Shown one piece after another: positions 47,150 through 55,729 of a stretch of 64,000 bases of DNA. Within the stretch, counting starts at the first letter, position 1, and every line of letters begins with the position of its first letter. A model generated the notes under the pieces. That model was not told the origin of the DNA. It saw only the letters and a program-made list of their open reading frames with translations, and did no database searches. Both the position numbers and the translations under genes were made by a program. Where the stretch lies: NCBI RefSeq assembly GCF_029714285.1, contig NZ_CP121664.1, forward strand, positions 434,001 through 498,000, in the 5' to 3' direction. The stretch comes from Rhizobium sp. CB3090 (lineage in GTDB: Bacteria > Pseudomonadota > Alphaproteobacteria > Rhizobiales > Rhizobiaceae).

Positions 47150-47541
47150 GGCTCTGTTGCAAATTTCCATTTTGGTCAAGACGGCGGGAGGTTAGGACGT
47201 TGATTACCTGGCAACTTGGCGGTGCGAGCAATGCCGCAGCTTCCGTCAGGGCGCTCGGTCCGATGCCAAAAGCCCGTTCGGGCTTCGCCACGAACGTCAC
47301 CCGTCAGATTGAAAATCGCAGCCTGGCCCTTGCGCAAGGCTCGCATGACCTCGAAACCTTTGATCGTCGCATAGGCCGTTTTCAGCGTCTTGAACCTCTC
47401 ACCGGCCTGATCAGCTGTTTCAGCTTGCCGTGATCAGCCTCGACGATTGTTCAGATATTTGACCTGCCGGTGCACAAGCTCGCTGGGGCATTTACCTTCC
47501 GCTTTCAAGTGCGCGATGGCGATGCCATAAGTCGGAGCTTT
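47150..47541 (-). mobile_element. IS6-family remnant, opposite orientation to the copy at 35764
   Basis: GGCTCTGTTGCAAA at 47150-47163 is the same terminal repeat as in the left copy. Leftward reading gives the last part of the same transposase (APTYGIAIAHLKAEGKCPSELV, VKYLNN, then in another frame EAARIV-type C-terminal segments such as AFGIGPSALTEAAALLAPP). The frameshift directly after VKYLNN is identical to that of the left copy. The element stops at 47541, where an IS66-type end begins. Both IS6 copies thus face each other with transposase 3' ends inward, bracketing 36639-47149. Confidence 0.85.
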
Positions 47542-47656
47542 GTAAGCGCGAAAATAGCTGCACTTGTTCATTGACTGAGCGTTGAGCGAATCTGTGTCCA
47601 AAACGGAGACTGTGGACATGAGATTGGATGGCGCGGGGATTTAAGGAGAGCTTCGG

Positions 47657-48054
47657 GTGGTCAAGGTTCTTCGCAATGGCAAACGGGGGTTTGATCCGGT
47701 CGAGAAGGAGCGCTTGATCGACGCATGCCTTGAGCCGGGGGTATTGGTCGCAGGGCTTGCGCTGAAGTACGGGGTGAACGCCAATCAGTTGCGCAATTGG
47801 ATCAAGCTGCGTCAGCGCCGGCAGGCGGAGAAAGCGTTGACGGTTATGCCTTACGCACTGTCGGCCTTCGTTCGGTGGTTGAGGCAGCGCCGACTGCGAG
47901 GCCGCCGGCCGCGGCGGCTCGTCCGACATCGACAGGGGTGCGGTTGAAGGCGAGGCTACCGAACGGTGTGCGGCTTGAGCTTGAAGATGCGGATGCTCAG
48001 GTTCTATCGGCAATGATCGAAGCGTTGGGGCGTCGCTATGTTCCGGCTGGCTGA
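47657..48054 (+). pseudogene. IS66 tnpA, frameshifted
   Basis: The ATG at 47657 opens a TnpA with the helix-turn-helix region RLIDACLEPGVLVAGLALKYGVNANQLRNWIKLRQ. Near 47850 the frame shifts; the C-terminal part continues in another frame as TGVRLKARLPNGVRLELEDADAQVLSAMIEALG to TGA 48052-48054. Normal TnpA function would need both parts in one chain. Confidence 0.75.
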
Positions 48055-48069
48055 TGATCTGCGCGTCTA

Positions 48070-48395
48070 ACTTCACTGGGAACCGATCGACTTTAGGGCC
48101 GGGATCAACAGCCTCGCGATTTTGGTCGAGCAGTCCATGGGCCTCAATCCGTTCGAGCGGGCGGTGTTTGCCTTCTGCAACCGTCGCAGAACCCGGATGA
48201 AATTGCTGTTTTTGATCGATCGGGCTTTGTGCTCCTTTTGAAAGCGCTGACCGAAGACAAGTTCCGCTGGCCTCGGCGACAGGAGGCTGTGGTGTCGCTT
48301 GATGCCGAGCAATTGCACTGGTTGCTCGACGGCATTGATCTCGACGCGATGGTGCGCCATCCGGTGCGGCAATATGAATTTGTCGGGTCAATTCT
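48070..48395 (+). pseudogene. IS66 tnpB, frameshifted
   Basis: IS66 accessory protein TnpB in two frames: DFRAGINSLAILVEQSMGLNPFERAVFAFCNRRRTRMKLLFLID (first frame, to about 48220) and LLLKALTEDKFRWPRRQEAVVSLDAEQLHWLLDGIDLDAMVRHPVRQYEF (second frame). The shift is near 48222. The normal start region is altered. Inactive. Confidence 0.75.
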
Positions 48396-48433
48396 CGGCG
48401 CAAATGCCGGGTCACTTCTCAGTGCAAATCAAC
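48385..48433. repeat. Tandem 24-25 base repeat resembling an IS21-type end
   Basis: GGGTCAATTCTCGGCGCAAA at 48385 and GGGTCACTTCTCAGTGCAAA at 48409 are two adjacent imperfect copies. Such multiple related repeats at a terminus are a feature of IS21-family elements. No IS21 gene is seen next to it, so it would be an end left by deletion and it marks where the IS66 remnant was cut. Confidence 0.45.
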
Positions 48434-48956
48434 AGTCCTCGATTATTATTTCCAAATGCGAAAGGACTTCGCGAAGGAGGGCTTCGGCGACCGGGGCTTG
48501 GTTTGGTGGACAGACAGAGCCCCAGACTAGGGGCAATATTCCGGTAAAAATTGCCGCTCACCGCATGATGGTGCGGATGTCCGCCTTGAACGGATGCGAA
48601 CCTTTGGCACGTTCATCGCGGGCCCCTTTACATTGATGCTCTCCCGACTTGTCGCTCCGCGTTGCGCGGCGCGGCTGGGTGGATTTTTGGTTACTTCACG
48701 CGCCATTGTGGCGTTCCCCAAATTCCCGGTATTTCCAGGCTTTTCAGGGTGTTGCCGGCAAGTCCATGCCGCATGCAGGGCGCATGGAACACAAAAGAAA
48801 AAGCCGAACGCCCCATTCGCTCGTCCGGCTTCTCCCCGCGACTACCTACCACAACCAAGGGCAAACGGTCGGGTAGCGGTCGCTAGTCGAGCGCTCTAGC
48901 GCCGGCTGCCAAGGCAGCTTGCTGTCAAACGGCCCACCCGCTGTAAGCGGCAGCAA
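48434..48956. other. Gap right of the insertion mosaic
   Basis: About 520 bases without a supported gene, containing one terminator-like hairpin at 48795-48831 on the reverse strand. Confidence 0.3.
48795..48831 (-). terminator. Rho-independent terminator, reverse strand
   Basis: In the leftward direction, AAGCCGGAC (48831-48823) pairs with GTTCGGCTT (48809-48801) with one mismatch, followed by TTTCTTTTG. This is a standard terminator shape. It lies 126 bases beyond the stop of the small gene at 48957, the only leftward gene it could serve. Confidence 0.65.
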
Positions 48957-49202
48957 TTAGCGTTCGGGCGGCCCCCATGGTGCCTTCCATCCATAACGGG
49001 TAACGCTCGTGCCTTCCCTCTGCAGCACCTTGTCATTTACGAGCCTCTCTAGGGCACGAGCAAAATCAGCGTTTGATAAATCAGTGTTTGCAACCAGAAA
49101 TTCCGGTAGCATGTCCCAACTGTTCACATGACCGTTGCTGTCCTTCAGCTTGTGGTAAGCGGCCATCACTGCTTGGGCTGATTTAATCGTTCGGTATGGC
49201 AT
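48957..49202 (-). CDS. Small hypothetical protein
   Basis: An 81-residue protein (MPYRTIKSAQAVMAAYHKLK...) that I do not recognise. It looks like a compact helical or winged-helix fold: FLVANTDLSNADFARALERLVNDKVLQREG resembles a small DNA-binding wing region. The ATG at 49202 is preceded by GGAAGGAAGGGAG, a strong ribosome-binding site, and a terminator lies downstream, so the gene is probably real. No neighbour suggests a function. Confidence 0.6.
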   Translation of the reverse strand: MPYRTIKSAQAVMAAYHKLKDSNGHVNSWDMLPEFLVANTDLSNADFARALERLVNDKVLQREGTSVTRYGWKAPWGPPER

Positions 49203-49509
49203 CTCCCTTCCTTCCCTCACCCTGGAAATAAGATGCGCGCTGCATTTGGCGTGCCATGGAGGCGGGGCACCTCATTAGGGAGCAGTAGAAAGAATTCTCC
49301 ACCTCCTCACCATAGGTCCGCGACAAGTGTCCCGTCCCATGCTACGGCGCGATTCTCGCGATCGCATTTGATACCAAAACCATGGATCCTTTGCGATCAA
49401 AGCGACACGCTCGAGGGCCAAAAACAGTCTTGCTGACGATTACATTCTCATGATCGCAGCCGATTGCGAGGATCAGCCACTGCGCGCGATCCTTCCCTAT
49501 ATTGCCACG
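49203..49509. other. Gap, no supported gene
   Basis: About 300 bases upstream of the small hypothetical gene; it should hold that gene's promoter. Nothing else is recognisable. Confidence 0.3.
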
Positions 49510-49932
49510 CTAGATACAAGCGACGACATCGCGCGCCAACATTTCCTCATAGGCAGGAAGCAGGGCGGCAAGCGCAGCCCTCTCAATAGCCGAGTTCACC
49601 GGCCACCAAACGGCATAGCGACTTTCGACCTTGGCACTCGGCGCGTAGACCCCTAGAATCCCTTCTGCGTGCTTAACCAAATGGACACCGCTGACCCTCA
49701 ATCCAAGGTCGGGCAACCATATGTCACCCACGGCCAGGATTTCATAGCTGTGGCTACCATTGTCTCTCCATTTTCGAATGTACAAAACGTCAGCTCTCAT
49801 GCGGGCGATCCCATCTGCGATAATACGGGATCGCTGCGGGTAATGTGCATGCTTGTTTTCTGAAACTCCCACATGGACAGCCTCCACCGCGCGGATCTGA
49901 CATGCTGCTCGCCATCCGCCGTCGGCTTTCAC
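49510..49932 (-). CDS. Hypothetical protein
   Basis: An open frame of up to 140 codons with protein-like composition, for example RADVLYIRKWRDNGSHSYEILAVGDIWLPDLGLRVSGVHLVKH. The segment around GDIWLPDLGLRVSGVHLV faintly recalls SpoVG-like small proteins, which I cannot confirm. The start is uncertain: GTG at 49932 or ATG at 49800, neither with a clear ribosome site. I do not assign a function. Confidence 0.4.
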   Translation of the reverse strand: MKADGGWRAACQIRAVEAVHVGVSENKHAHYPQRSRIIADGIARMRADVLYIRKWRDNGSHSYEILAVGDIWLPDLGLRVSGVHLVKHAEGILGVYAPSAKVESRYAVWWPVNSAIERAALAALLPAYEEMLARDVVACI

Positions 49933-50340
49933 AGCAGCTCGCGCTCACATTCACATCGCCAGAGCTGAAAGCTTTGGACCCTGCTCTGATTTCCACGAGA
50001 GCGATGTTCGTGGGTCCGTTCTTGCCTTGGTGGCTCGACAAGGCCTTACACTGACAGGACGGACTCACTCACTCGAAACAACCCGCCGTTAGCTCACCGT
50101 TTCCACGATTTCATAGCTTCTGAGAAGGCCCATGCCGATATTGAGCGCGATCACCAGACTGGCTTTGGTGTGATCGCCGCCGTAATCGCAATCCGTCAAG
50201 ATAATTTAAATCGTGCTTAAACTTCGTCAGAAGAAGCTTGGATCACGATCCGTCGATCGGCGCCGCCGATCTCAATAGACCTGATTGAGCACGGTATACA
50301 CCAACAGCTCCCACCGTCGGTGTTTTAGTACGGCGCCGCT
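49933..50340. other. Gap, no supported gene
   Basis: About 400 bases downstream of the phasin gene. A modest rightward hairpin (ACACCAAC with GTCGGTGT, followed by TTTT) is at about 50304-50332; nothing else is recognisable. Confidence 0.3.
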
Positions 50341-50796
50341 CTACCTCGCCTGGAGGTCCGTCAAAACTTTGTCAGACGCATCCCTGATCGGCTTTGAAAT
50401 CTCCGCCGCCGCCTTGGTAGCCAGCGCCCCGAATTCCTTGGCGTTCTCAATACTTGCTTCTACGCGTTTGTGCAGGAAGCTCGACTGCAGTTCGAGGACC
50501 TGCGATGGCGAAGTTGCGCTCAGCAATGCTTGTAAATGCGAGAAGCCGGCCTCGGTATTGGCCTTCAGTGCGGCGACCGTCTTTCGTGAAAATTCGTACC
50601 CGACCTGTTTCGTAGTTTCGAAGACCGGGGTGAGTATTTTCTGGCTCTCTTCAGTGCTCGAGGCAAATTTCAAAAAGACCTCGGCCAACTGTTTGTTCCC
50701 CTTTTCTACGGCGTCGCCGATCTGATCGGCCATCTTGAGAGGCGACGATGCTAAGTTTTCGATAGTTTCAAAGGATCTTTCTGAAACCTTGGTCAT
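50341..50796 (-). CDS. Phasin-family protein
   Basis: A 151-residue mostly helical protein of the phasin_2 type, which coats polyhydroxyalkanoate granules. The run EKGNKQLAEVFLKFASSTEESQ and the amphipathic helices around FSHLQALLSATSPSQVLELQSSF, EASIENAKEFGALATKAAAEI fit the family. The ATG at 50796 has AAGGAG at an ideal distance, so the longer frame to 50940 is rejected. Phasins help control granule size and number. A PHB-depolymerase-type esterase gene lies 2.8 kb to the right, separated by an IS256 insertion and a DoxX gene, so the two may once have been closer. Confidence 0.88.
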   Translation of the reverse strand: MTKVSERSFETIENLASSPLKMADQIGDAVEKGNKQLAEVFLKFASSTEESQKILTPVFETTKQVGYEFSRKTVAALKANTEAGFSHLQALLSATSPSQVLELQSSFLHKRVEASIENAKEFGALATKAAAEISKPIRDASDKVLTDLQAR

Positions 50797-51171
50797 TGCG
50801 TTTTTCTCCTTCTTGACGTTGGTGTCACCGACGATGTCGACAGGAACCGCGACGATCTTGGCGAAGTCGGGGTTTGTACTGCCGCCCGTCGGCCATGCGT
50901 GACTATTTCGTGGGATGCGGATTTGAAATAGATCTGGCATTTGCCCGCCGTTCCACTCGTTTCATGACCCGACATCACATGGTTTTGTTGCTTCTGGTCG
51001 CCAACGAGGATACGCAAACTTCATGCCAACTGTGAGTACGCCTCAAAGCGGGTTTCTGCTTGCGGTCCCGGTGGCTTAGCAGCTGCGTGGAGGAGAGAGG
51101 GCCGAACCACTCGTCGCGATCTCGACAAATGCGACAAAGGGCGGTGGCTGCCCGACATTTGCGAAAATAGC

Positions 51172-52538
51172 GATGATGTCCCAGGGAGTGGTGTAGCAGG
51201 GTAGCGGTGGCCATCAGTGTTTTTCCGGTAGGGTCGGTTTGTCGAAGACCAACCTGATGGAAAGACCACCGATGACCGACGAGATGATGAACCTGCGCTC
51301 GCTTGTTGAGAAGAGCGCCGACGCCGATTTGCTTCGCGAGATGATCGGGTTTGCCGCCGAGAAGCTTATGGAGCTGGAGGTCGGTGCGAAGACCGGCGCG
51401 AGCTACGGCGAGAAGAACGCCTTTCGGCTTACCCAGCGCAACGGCTACCGCGAGCGCGACTGGGAGACACGGGCCGGGACCGTGGAGCTGCGTATCCCGA
51501 AGCTTCGTACCGGCACCTATTTCCCGAGCTTTCTCGAGCCGCGTCGCATGGCCGAGAAGGCTCTGACCGCCGTAATTCAAGAGGCTTACATCCAAGGCGT
51601 TTCGACCCGCTCCGTCGACGATCTGGTCAAGGCGATGGGCATGAGCGGCATCTCCAAAAGCCAGGTTTCCCGCCTGTGTGAGGAGATCGACGACAAGGTA
51701 AAGGCCTTCCTTGAAAGGCCCATCGAGGGCGACTGGCCCTATCTGTGGATCGACGCCACGTATCTGAAGGTCCGCCGCGGTGGCCGCATCGTCTCGGTCG
51801 CCGTCATTATCGCCGTCGGCGTCAACACCGATGGGCGGCGCGAGGTCCTGGGTATGGAGATCGGCACCTCCGAGGCCGAGCCGATCTGGACGGAGTTCCT
51901 GCGCAAGCTGACACGGCGGGGTTTGCGCGGCGTCAAGCTGGTCGTCTCCGATGCGCATGAGGGCATCAAGGCCGCCGTTTCGAAGGTTCTCTCCGCGACC
52001 TGGCAGCGATGCCGGGTCCACTTCATGCGCAATGCGCTCGCCCATGCCGGAAAGAGCGGTCGACGGGTGGTCTCCGCCTTCATCGCCACGGCCTTTGCCC
52101 AGGACACACCAGAGGCCGCCAGCCAGCAATGGCGCAATGTCGCCGATCAGATCAGGCCGAAAGTACCGAAGCTTGCCACCCTCATGGACAGTGCCGAAGA
52201 AGACGTGCTGGCCTACATGACCTTTCCCCGTCAGCACTGGACGAAGCTGCACAGCACCAACCCTATCGAGCGACTGAACGGCGAGATCAAGCGCCGAACC
52301 GAGGTTGTCGGCATATTCCCAAACGAGGACGCCATCGTCAGGCTCGTCGGCGCGTTGCTCCTCGAACAGAATGACGAATGGGCCGTACAGCGCTCCCGAT
52401 ACATGACCCTTGAGACCATCGCCACAATGAGCGATGATCCAATCATCAGCCTGCCTGCTGCGGCAAGCTGATCCAGTCCCGGCTCTGCCCGGAAGGCACG
52501 GCGAACGCCGAAGCTACACCACTCCCTGGGACATCATC
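51172..52538 (+). mobile_element. IS256-family insertion sequence, complete
   Basis: A 1367-bp element with 25-bp perfect inverted ends (51172-51196, beginning GATGATGTCCCAGGGAG, and 52514-52538). It encodes one transposase (51257-52471) and is flanked by an 8-bp direct duplication. Everything needed for transposition is intact. Confidence 0.95.
51257..52471 (+). CDS. IS256-family transposase
   Basis: A 404-residue mutator-type DDE transposase. The catalytic residues are in [14 protein letters not shown] (first Asp), VVSDAHEG (second Asp) and [15 protein letters not shown] (Glu), with the family-typical CRVHFMRN block between the second and third. The N-terminal region includes [22 protein letters not shown]. 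The ATG at 51257 (MERPPMTDE) is a sensible start; a TTG upstream at 51239 is possible. Likely active. It cuts and pastes or copies its own element and in this locus has split an open frame on the opposite strand. Confidence 0.94.
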   Translation: MERPPMTDEMMNLRSLVEKSADADLLREMIGFAAEKLMELEVGAKTGASYGEKNAFRLTQRNGYRERDWETRAGTVELRIPKLRTGTYFPSFLEPRRMAEKALTAVIQEAYIQGVSTRSVDDLVKAMGMSGISKSQVSRLCEEIDDKVKAFLERPIEGDWPYLWIDATYLKVRRGGRIVSVAVIIAVGVNTDGRREVLGMEIGTSEAEPIWTEFLRKLTRRGLRGVKLVVSDAHEGIKAAVSKVLSATWQRCRVHFMRNALAHAGKSGRRVVSAFIATAFAQDTPEAASQQWRNVADQIRPKVPKLATLMDSAEEDVLAYMTFPRQHWTKLHSTNPIERLNGEIKRRTEVVGIFPNEDAIVRLVGALLLEQNDEWAVQRSRYMTLETIATMSDDPIISLPAAAS

Positions 52539-52662
52539 AAAATAGCGGCAAGATCTCTGCGCAGCAACCACGGGTTCACCCATAGTCTCCACGCAATTTG
52601 GATCGCTTTGTGCCCAGTCATTTAAGGTTATTGTCGGACCCCTTGAGGTCACGAAGCCCCGA

Positions 52663-53079
52663 TCATATCACTTTGATCTTGGCGTCAAGGCTCCACGCTC
52701 CCGGACCGGCCAAAGCCAGGTAGAGGAACACGAAGCAAAATAGGATCGCGGCATCGCCGCCATTAAGCACGGGAAAGATGCTATTGCCCGGCAAATGTAT
52801 CATCCAATAGGCGACGGCCATTTGACCTGACAAAAGAATGGCGACCGGTCTCGTCAGAACGCCCACCAGAACAGCCAGGCCGCCGATCACCTCCAGAAGA
52901 CCCGCAGTCAACATGAAGGGTGATAAACCACCTAAACCTTCTGTTCCGGCCACGCCGTCTGAAGGGAAGCTAAATAGCTTCATGGTGCCATGTTCGATGA
53001 ATAGTAGCGCGGTAACGATCCTCAGCACGGCAAGTGCCGTCTGCGCGTGTTTCGAAACATCCTTCAAAGCAGTCTCCAC
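52663..53079 (-). CDS. DoxX-family membrane protein
   Basis: A 138-residue protein with four hydrophobic segments (about 14-30, 52-72, 78-98, 105-125) and the family motif RIVTALLFIEHGTMKLFSFP. The glycine-rich loop GVAGTEGLGGLSPF is also common in this family. DoxX members sit in the inner membrane and are linked variously to quinone metabolism, thiosulfate oxidation or oxidative-stress resistance; the exact role of this subgroup is unclear. The start is GTG at 53079 with AAGTGGAG around it. It appears monocistronic and lies just right of the IS256-disrupted frame. Confidence 0.88.
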   Translation of the reverse strand: METALKDVSKHAQTALAVLRIVTALLFIEHGTMKLFSFPSDGVAGTEGLGGLSPFMLTAGLLEVIGGLAVLVGVLTRPVAILLSGQMAVAYWMIHLPGNSIFPVLNGGDAAILFCFVFLYLALAGPGAWSLDAKIKVI

Positions 53080-53604
53080 TTATTGTTTGTCTCGTCGTAA
53101 ATGCCTGGTCGATTGTCATTCGAATTAGATTGCGCTGGGGCCGTTAACACGGACCACAGCGGATCTTTCTCGCAAATATCGTGCCAGAGGAACGGCCGGA
53201 AAACGTATGATGGTGCTATGCAGGAGGGATAGGGCTTCTGGGTGCGAAATCGTGGCAAACGATTTTGAAGCTTTGCAGAGTCAATATTCATAGGGCATCC
53301 GCGGCATCGACAAGGTCGCCGTATCTGTCAATCATCTGCTGACCTTATTCGGACGAACGCGCACCGCTTGATGGGTAAGCATCCTGCGCCGATTTCGATT
53401 AGCCAGCGTAGCGCGCGCGGCCCCGAGGTTAAGGACAAAATCTACTCACAAAGCTTTATCAAAGTCGGCGTGCGTTCCGTTGAGTTTAGGCGGATACGTC
53501 ATATTAGTAGGACAAAGCGGCCGAACTAGCGTATTGTGCAATGCAGCACGAAGAGCATCTTGCTACGTGTCCATGATCGCCTCCGGCGACAACAAGGGGG
53601 CGAT
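53080..53604. other. Divergent intergenic region DoxX/esterase
   Basis: About 520 bases. No convincing gene. It must contain promoters for both divergent genes. The esterase ribosome site CAAGGGGG lies at 53593-53600. Confidence 0.35.
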
Positions 53605-54654
53605 ATGCGATTCCTTTTAGACGGATTTAAACGAGTTGTTAGATCTCATAAAAGGAGCGCCGCCGCTCCGGGGCCGGCGACGCTGTCCCGGCTGCAAAGC
53701 TTCGGTTCAAACCCCGGAGCGTTGCAAGCGTGGTACTATGTTCCCGAAGGCCTGACGAAGGCGCCGGCGTTGGTGGTGGTTCTCCATGGATGTGGGCAGA
53801 ATGCTGCTGGCTATGATCAAGCCGCGGGGTGGTCGAAAGTCGCAGAGGATTTCGGATTCGCCGTGCTTTACCCGGAACAGATTCCCCCGAACAATCCCAA
53901 GCTATGTTTTAACTGGTTCAACTTAGGCGATATTCGCCGAGGCCAGGGAGAGGTGCACTCCATATGGCAGATGGTGGAGACCATGACCACCGAGCATGGC
54001 ATCAACCGTGATCGAATTTATATCACCGGACTGTCGGCGGGCGGCGCGATGGCGAACGCCGCCCTTTGTGCCTATCCCGAGACCTTTGCCGGTGGCGCAA
54101 TCATCGCTGGCCTTCCTTATGCCGTTGCTACATCAGTACCGGCAGCCTTCGATCGCATGCGTGGGCACGGCATCCCCAATGAGGAATGGCTGCAAGAACG
54201 GTTGGCCGAAGCCTCGCCTCATATAGGTCCCTGGCCGACGATTTCGGTGTGGCACGGCACAAGTGACGGGACGGTCGCACAAGCGAACGCCAGTGCGATC
54301 ATAACTCAGTGGAGCGGCGTCCATGACGTCCCGCTCAATCCCTCGTCGCTGAAAACCGTCGACGGGCACAAAAGGCTTGCCTGGCGAGATCGGTTCGGCA
54401 GGGACGCAATCGAGCTTTACCTCATAGAGCGCATGGACCATGGGACGCCACTCGACGTCGCATCGGGTTACGGACAAATCGCGCCGTATATGCTGGACGC
54501 GGGAATCTCCTCCACCCTCCACACTGCGCGATCGTGGGGCCTGACGCCCGCATTTCGACGACGGCCGAAAGGGATTGGCTACGTCCGGCCAACAAGGCCA
54601 CCTCAGGTGACCGGCGATCTCAGCCGCACTGGGCGGAAGACATTCAAGTGGTGA
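53605..54654 (+). CDS. PHB-depolymerase-family esterase
   Basis: A 349-residue alpha/beta hydrolase of the polyhydroxybutyrate depolymerase family (esterase_phb type). The oxyanion-hole region VVLHGCGQNAAGYDQAAGW is at about 55-75, the nucleophile serine is in the GLSAGGAM elbow, and the catalytic histidine is probably in the MDHGTPLD segment late in the domain. No clear signal peptide is seen; the N-terminus is basic, so it may be cytosolic. Substrates in this family include PHB oligomers and other esters such as feruloyl esters. ATG 53605 is chosen because of CAAGGGGG; the longer frame to 53536 lacks support. The phasin gene nearby makes a storage-polymer role attractive. Confidence 0.87.
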   Translation: MRFLLDGFKRVVRSHKRSAAAPGPATLSRLQSFGSNPGALQAWYYVPEGLTKAPALVVVLHGCGQNAAGYDQAAGWSKVAEDFGFAVLYPEQIPPNNPKLCFNWFNLGDIRRGQGEVHSIWQMVETMTTEHGINRDRIYITGLSAGGAMANAALCAYPETFAGGAIIAGLPYAVATSVPAAFDRMRGHGIPNEEWLQERLAEASPHIGPWPTISVWHGTSDGTVAQANASAIITQWSGVHDVPLNPSSLKTVDGHKRLAWRDRFGRDAIELYLIERMDHGTPLDVASGYGQIAPYMLDAGISSTLHTARSWGLTPAFRRRPKGIGYVRPTRPPQVTGDLSRTGRKTFKW

Positions 54655-54935
54655 TGAAAAGCAGGATTAATTCGCTGACATCGCCAGCTCGGGACGCGGG
54701 AAAGCCTGCTCTGCCGACAGGTGCTAAATCATTGATTTGGATTTCTACCATCCTCCAGGTTCGATGAGGAGCCCTCACGGCAGGTCCAGACGGAACCCAT
54801 TGCCCATTACAAGAGCCTGAAGCACGGACGATCGCTCGAGTTTATCGTAAGCGCCGTCTCCGCCCCATTGAATTGGCTGTATTTTGAGGCTTGCCGCGTG
54901 TGCGAGAAGGTTTCCAGGACTATCTGGAGATTTGC

Positions 54936-55379
54936 ATGGCAGATGATGGATTTGTTGGGCGCTACGAAGTTGTCGAGCCGCGCCGCGGAAACCGGCGTTG
55001 GCCGGATGATGTGAAGGCGCGGATCGTGGCGGAAAGCCTTGAGCCTGGTGTTCGTGTTGTTGATGTCGCGCGCCGTCATGACGTTGTTGCGCACCAGCTT
55101 TCCTTGTGGCGCCGGCAAGTGCGCGAGGGCATTCTGGCGTTGCCTTTTGAGACTATGTCGGGCCAGTCGGAGAGCGGCGATGCCGAGCCTGCATTTGTGC
55201 CTTTGGCGATTGCGGCAGAGCCGAGCGCGGCTGTGAATGTTTTGGCGCCGCCGCTGCCGGCGGCGGTTTCGTCGGTCTTGACGTTGGAGATCGGCCCGGA
55301 TGTTGTGATGCGGGTTCCCGGCGATGTGCCGGTTGAACGTGTGGCGGCTCTGGTGCGAGCCATGCGAGGGACGGCATGA
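54936..55379 (+). CDS. tnpA: IS66 TnpA
   Basis: A 147-residue IS66 TnpA with helix-turn-helix region DDVKARIVAESLEPGVRVVDVARRHDVVAHQLSLWRRQ and a C-terminal segment EIGPDVVMRVPGDVPVERVAALVRAMRG typical of the family. The ATG at 54936 begins MADDGFVG; the open frame to 54891 is not needed. It overlaps tnpB by 4 bases. It is required with TnpB and TnpC for IS66 transposition; its biochemical role is poorly known. Confidence 0.9.
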   Translation: MADDGFVGRYEVVEPRRGNRRWPDDVKARIVAESLEPGVRVVDVARRHDVVAHQLSLWRRQVREGILALPFETMSGQSESGDAEPAFVPLAIAAEPSAAVNVLAPPLPAAVSSVLTLEIGPDVVMRVPGDVPVERVAALVRAMRGTA

Positions 55380-55729
55380 TCGTCGCGGGCCAACGACTGC
55401 CGATCCTGATTGCAACGCGGCCGGTGGACTTCCGCTGTGGGCATCAGGCGCTGGCTCTGATGGTGCAGACCGAGTTGAAGCTCGATCCGCATTCCGGGGT
55501 GACGGTGATCTTCCGGTCGAAGCGCGGTGATCGCCTGAAAATCCTGGTATGGGATGGCACCGGAATGGTGCTAACCTACAAAATTCTTGAACATGGAAAC
55601 TTTGCCTGGCCCAAGGTTCAGGATGGGACGATGCGTCTTTCCAGGGCTCAATATGAGGCTTTGTTCGAAGGTCTTGACTGGCGACGGGTCATGGCGCAAC
55701 GGGTGATCGCGCCGTCGGCGGCAGGGTGA
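55376..55729 (+). CDS. tnpB: IS66 TnpB (Orf2)
   Basis: A 117-residue TnpB with family landmarks LPILIATRPVDFRCGHQALALMVQ, then FRSKRGDRLKILVWDGTGMVLTYKILE and FAWPKVQDGTMRLSRAQYEALFEGLDWRRV. Translationally coupled to tnpA by an ATGA overlap. Intact. The gap of 62 bases to tnpC is usual. Confidence 0.92.
   Translation: MIVAGQRLPILIATRPVDFRCGHQALALMVQTELKLDPHSGVTVIFRSKRGDRLKILVWDGTGMVLTYKILEHGNFAWPKVQDGTMRLSRAQYEALFEGLDWRRVMAQRVIAPSAAG

Larger units (their letters stand above)
47542..48395 (+). mobile_element. IS66-family remnant inserted in IS6
   Basis: The left end GTAAGCGCGAAAATAG at 47542 is the typical IS66 terminus and abuts the broken IS6 sequence exactly, so this element jumped into IS6. 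It contains a broken tnpA and a broken tnpB and ends near 48395, where an unrelated repeat begins. tnpC and the right end are missing. It belongs to a different IS66 group from the full element at 54847. Confidence 0.8.
51164..52546. repeat. 8-bp target-site duplication around IS256
   Basis: AAAATAGC occurs at 51164-51171 immediately left and at 52539-52546 immediately right of the IS256 element. This is a clean target duplication, showing simple recent transposition with no later rearrangement at the ends. Confidence 0.9.
50975..52652 (-). pseudogene. Reverse-strand open frame split by IS256
   Basis: If the IS256 element and one copy of AAAATAGC are removed, a reverse-strand frame runs uninterrupted from 52652 through the junction (SCRYF to RKCRAATALC) to a stop at 50975, about 100 codons. 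I recognise no domain, and the composition is not strongly protein-like, so whether this was a gene is open. Confidence 0.3.

Noticed and set aside
50975..52252. 425-codon reverse open frame across IS256
   Set aside because: Mostly antisense to the intact transposase; only its left tail belongs to the possible split frame described above.
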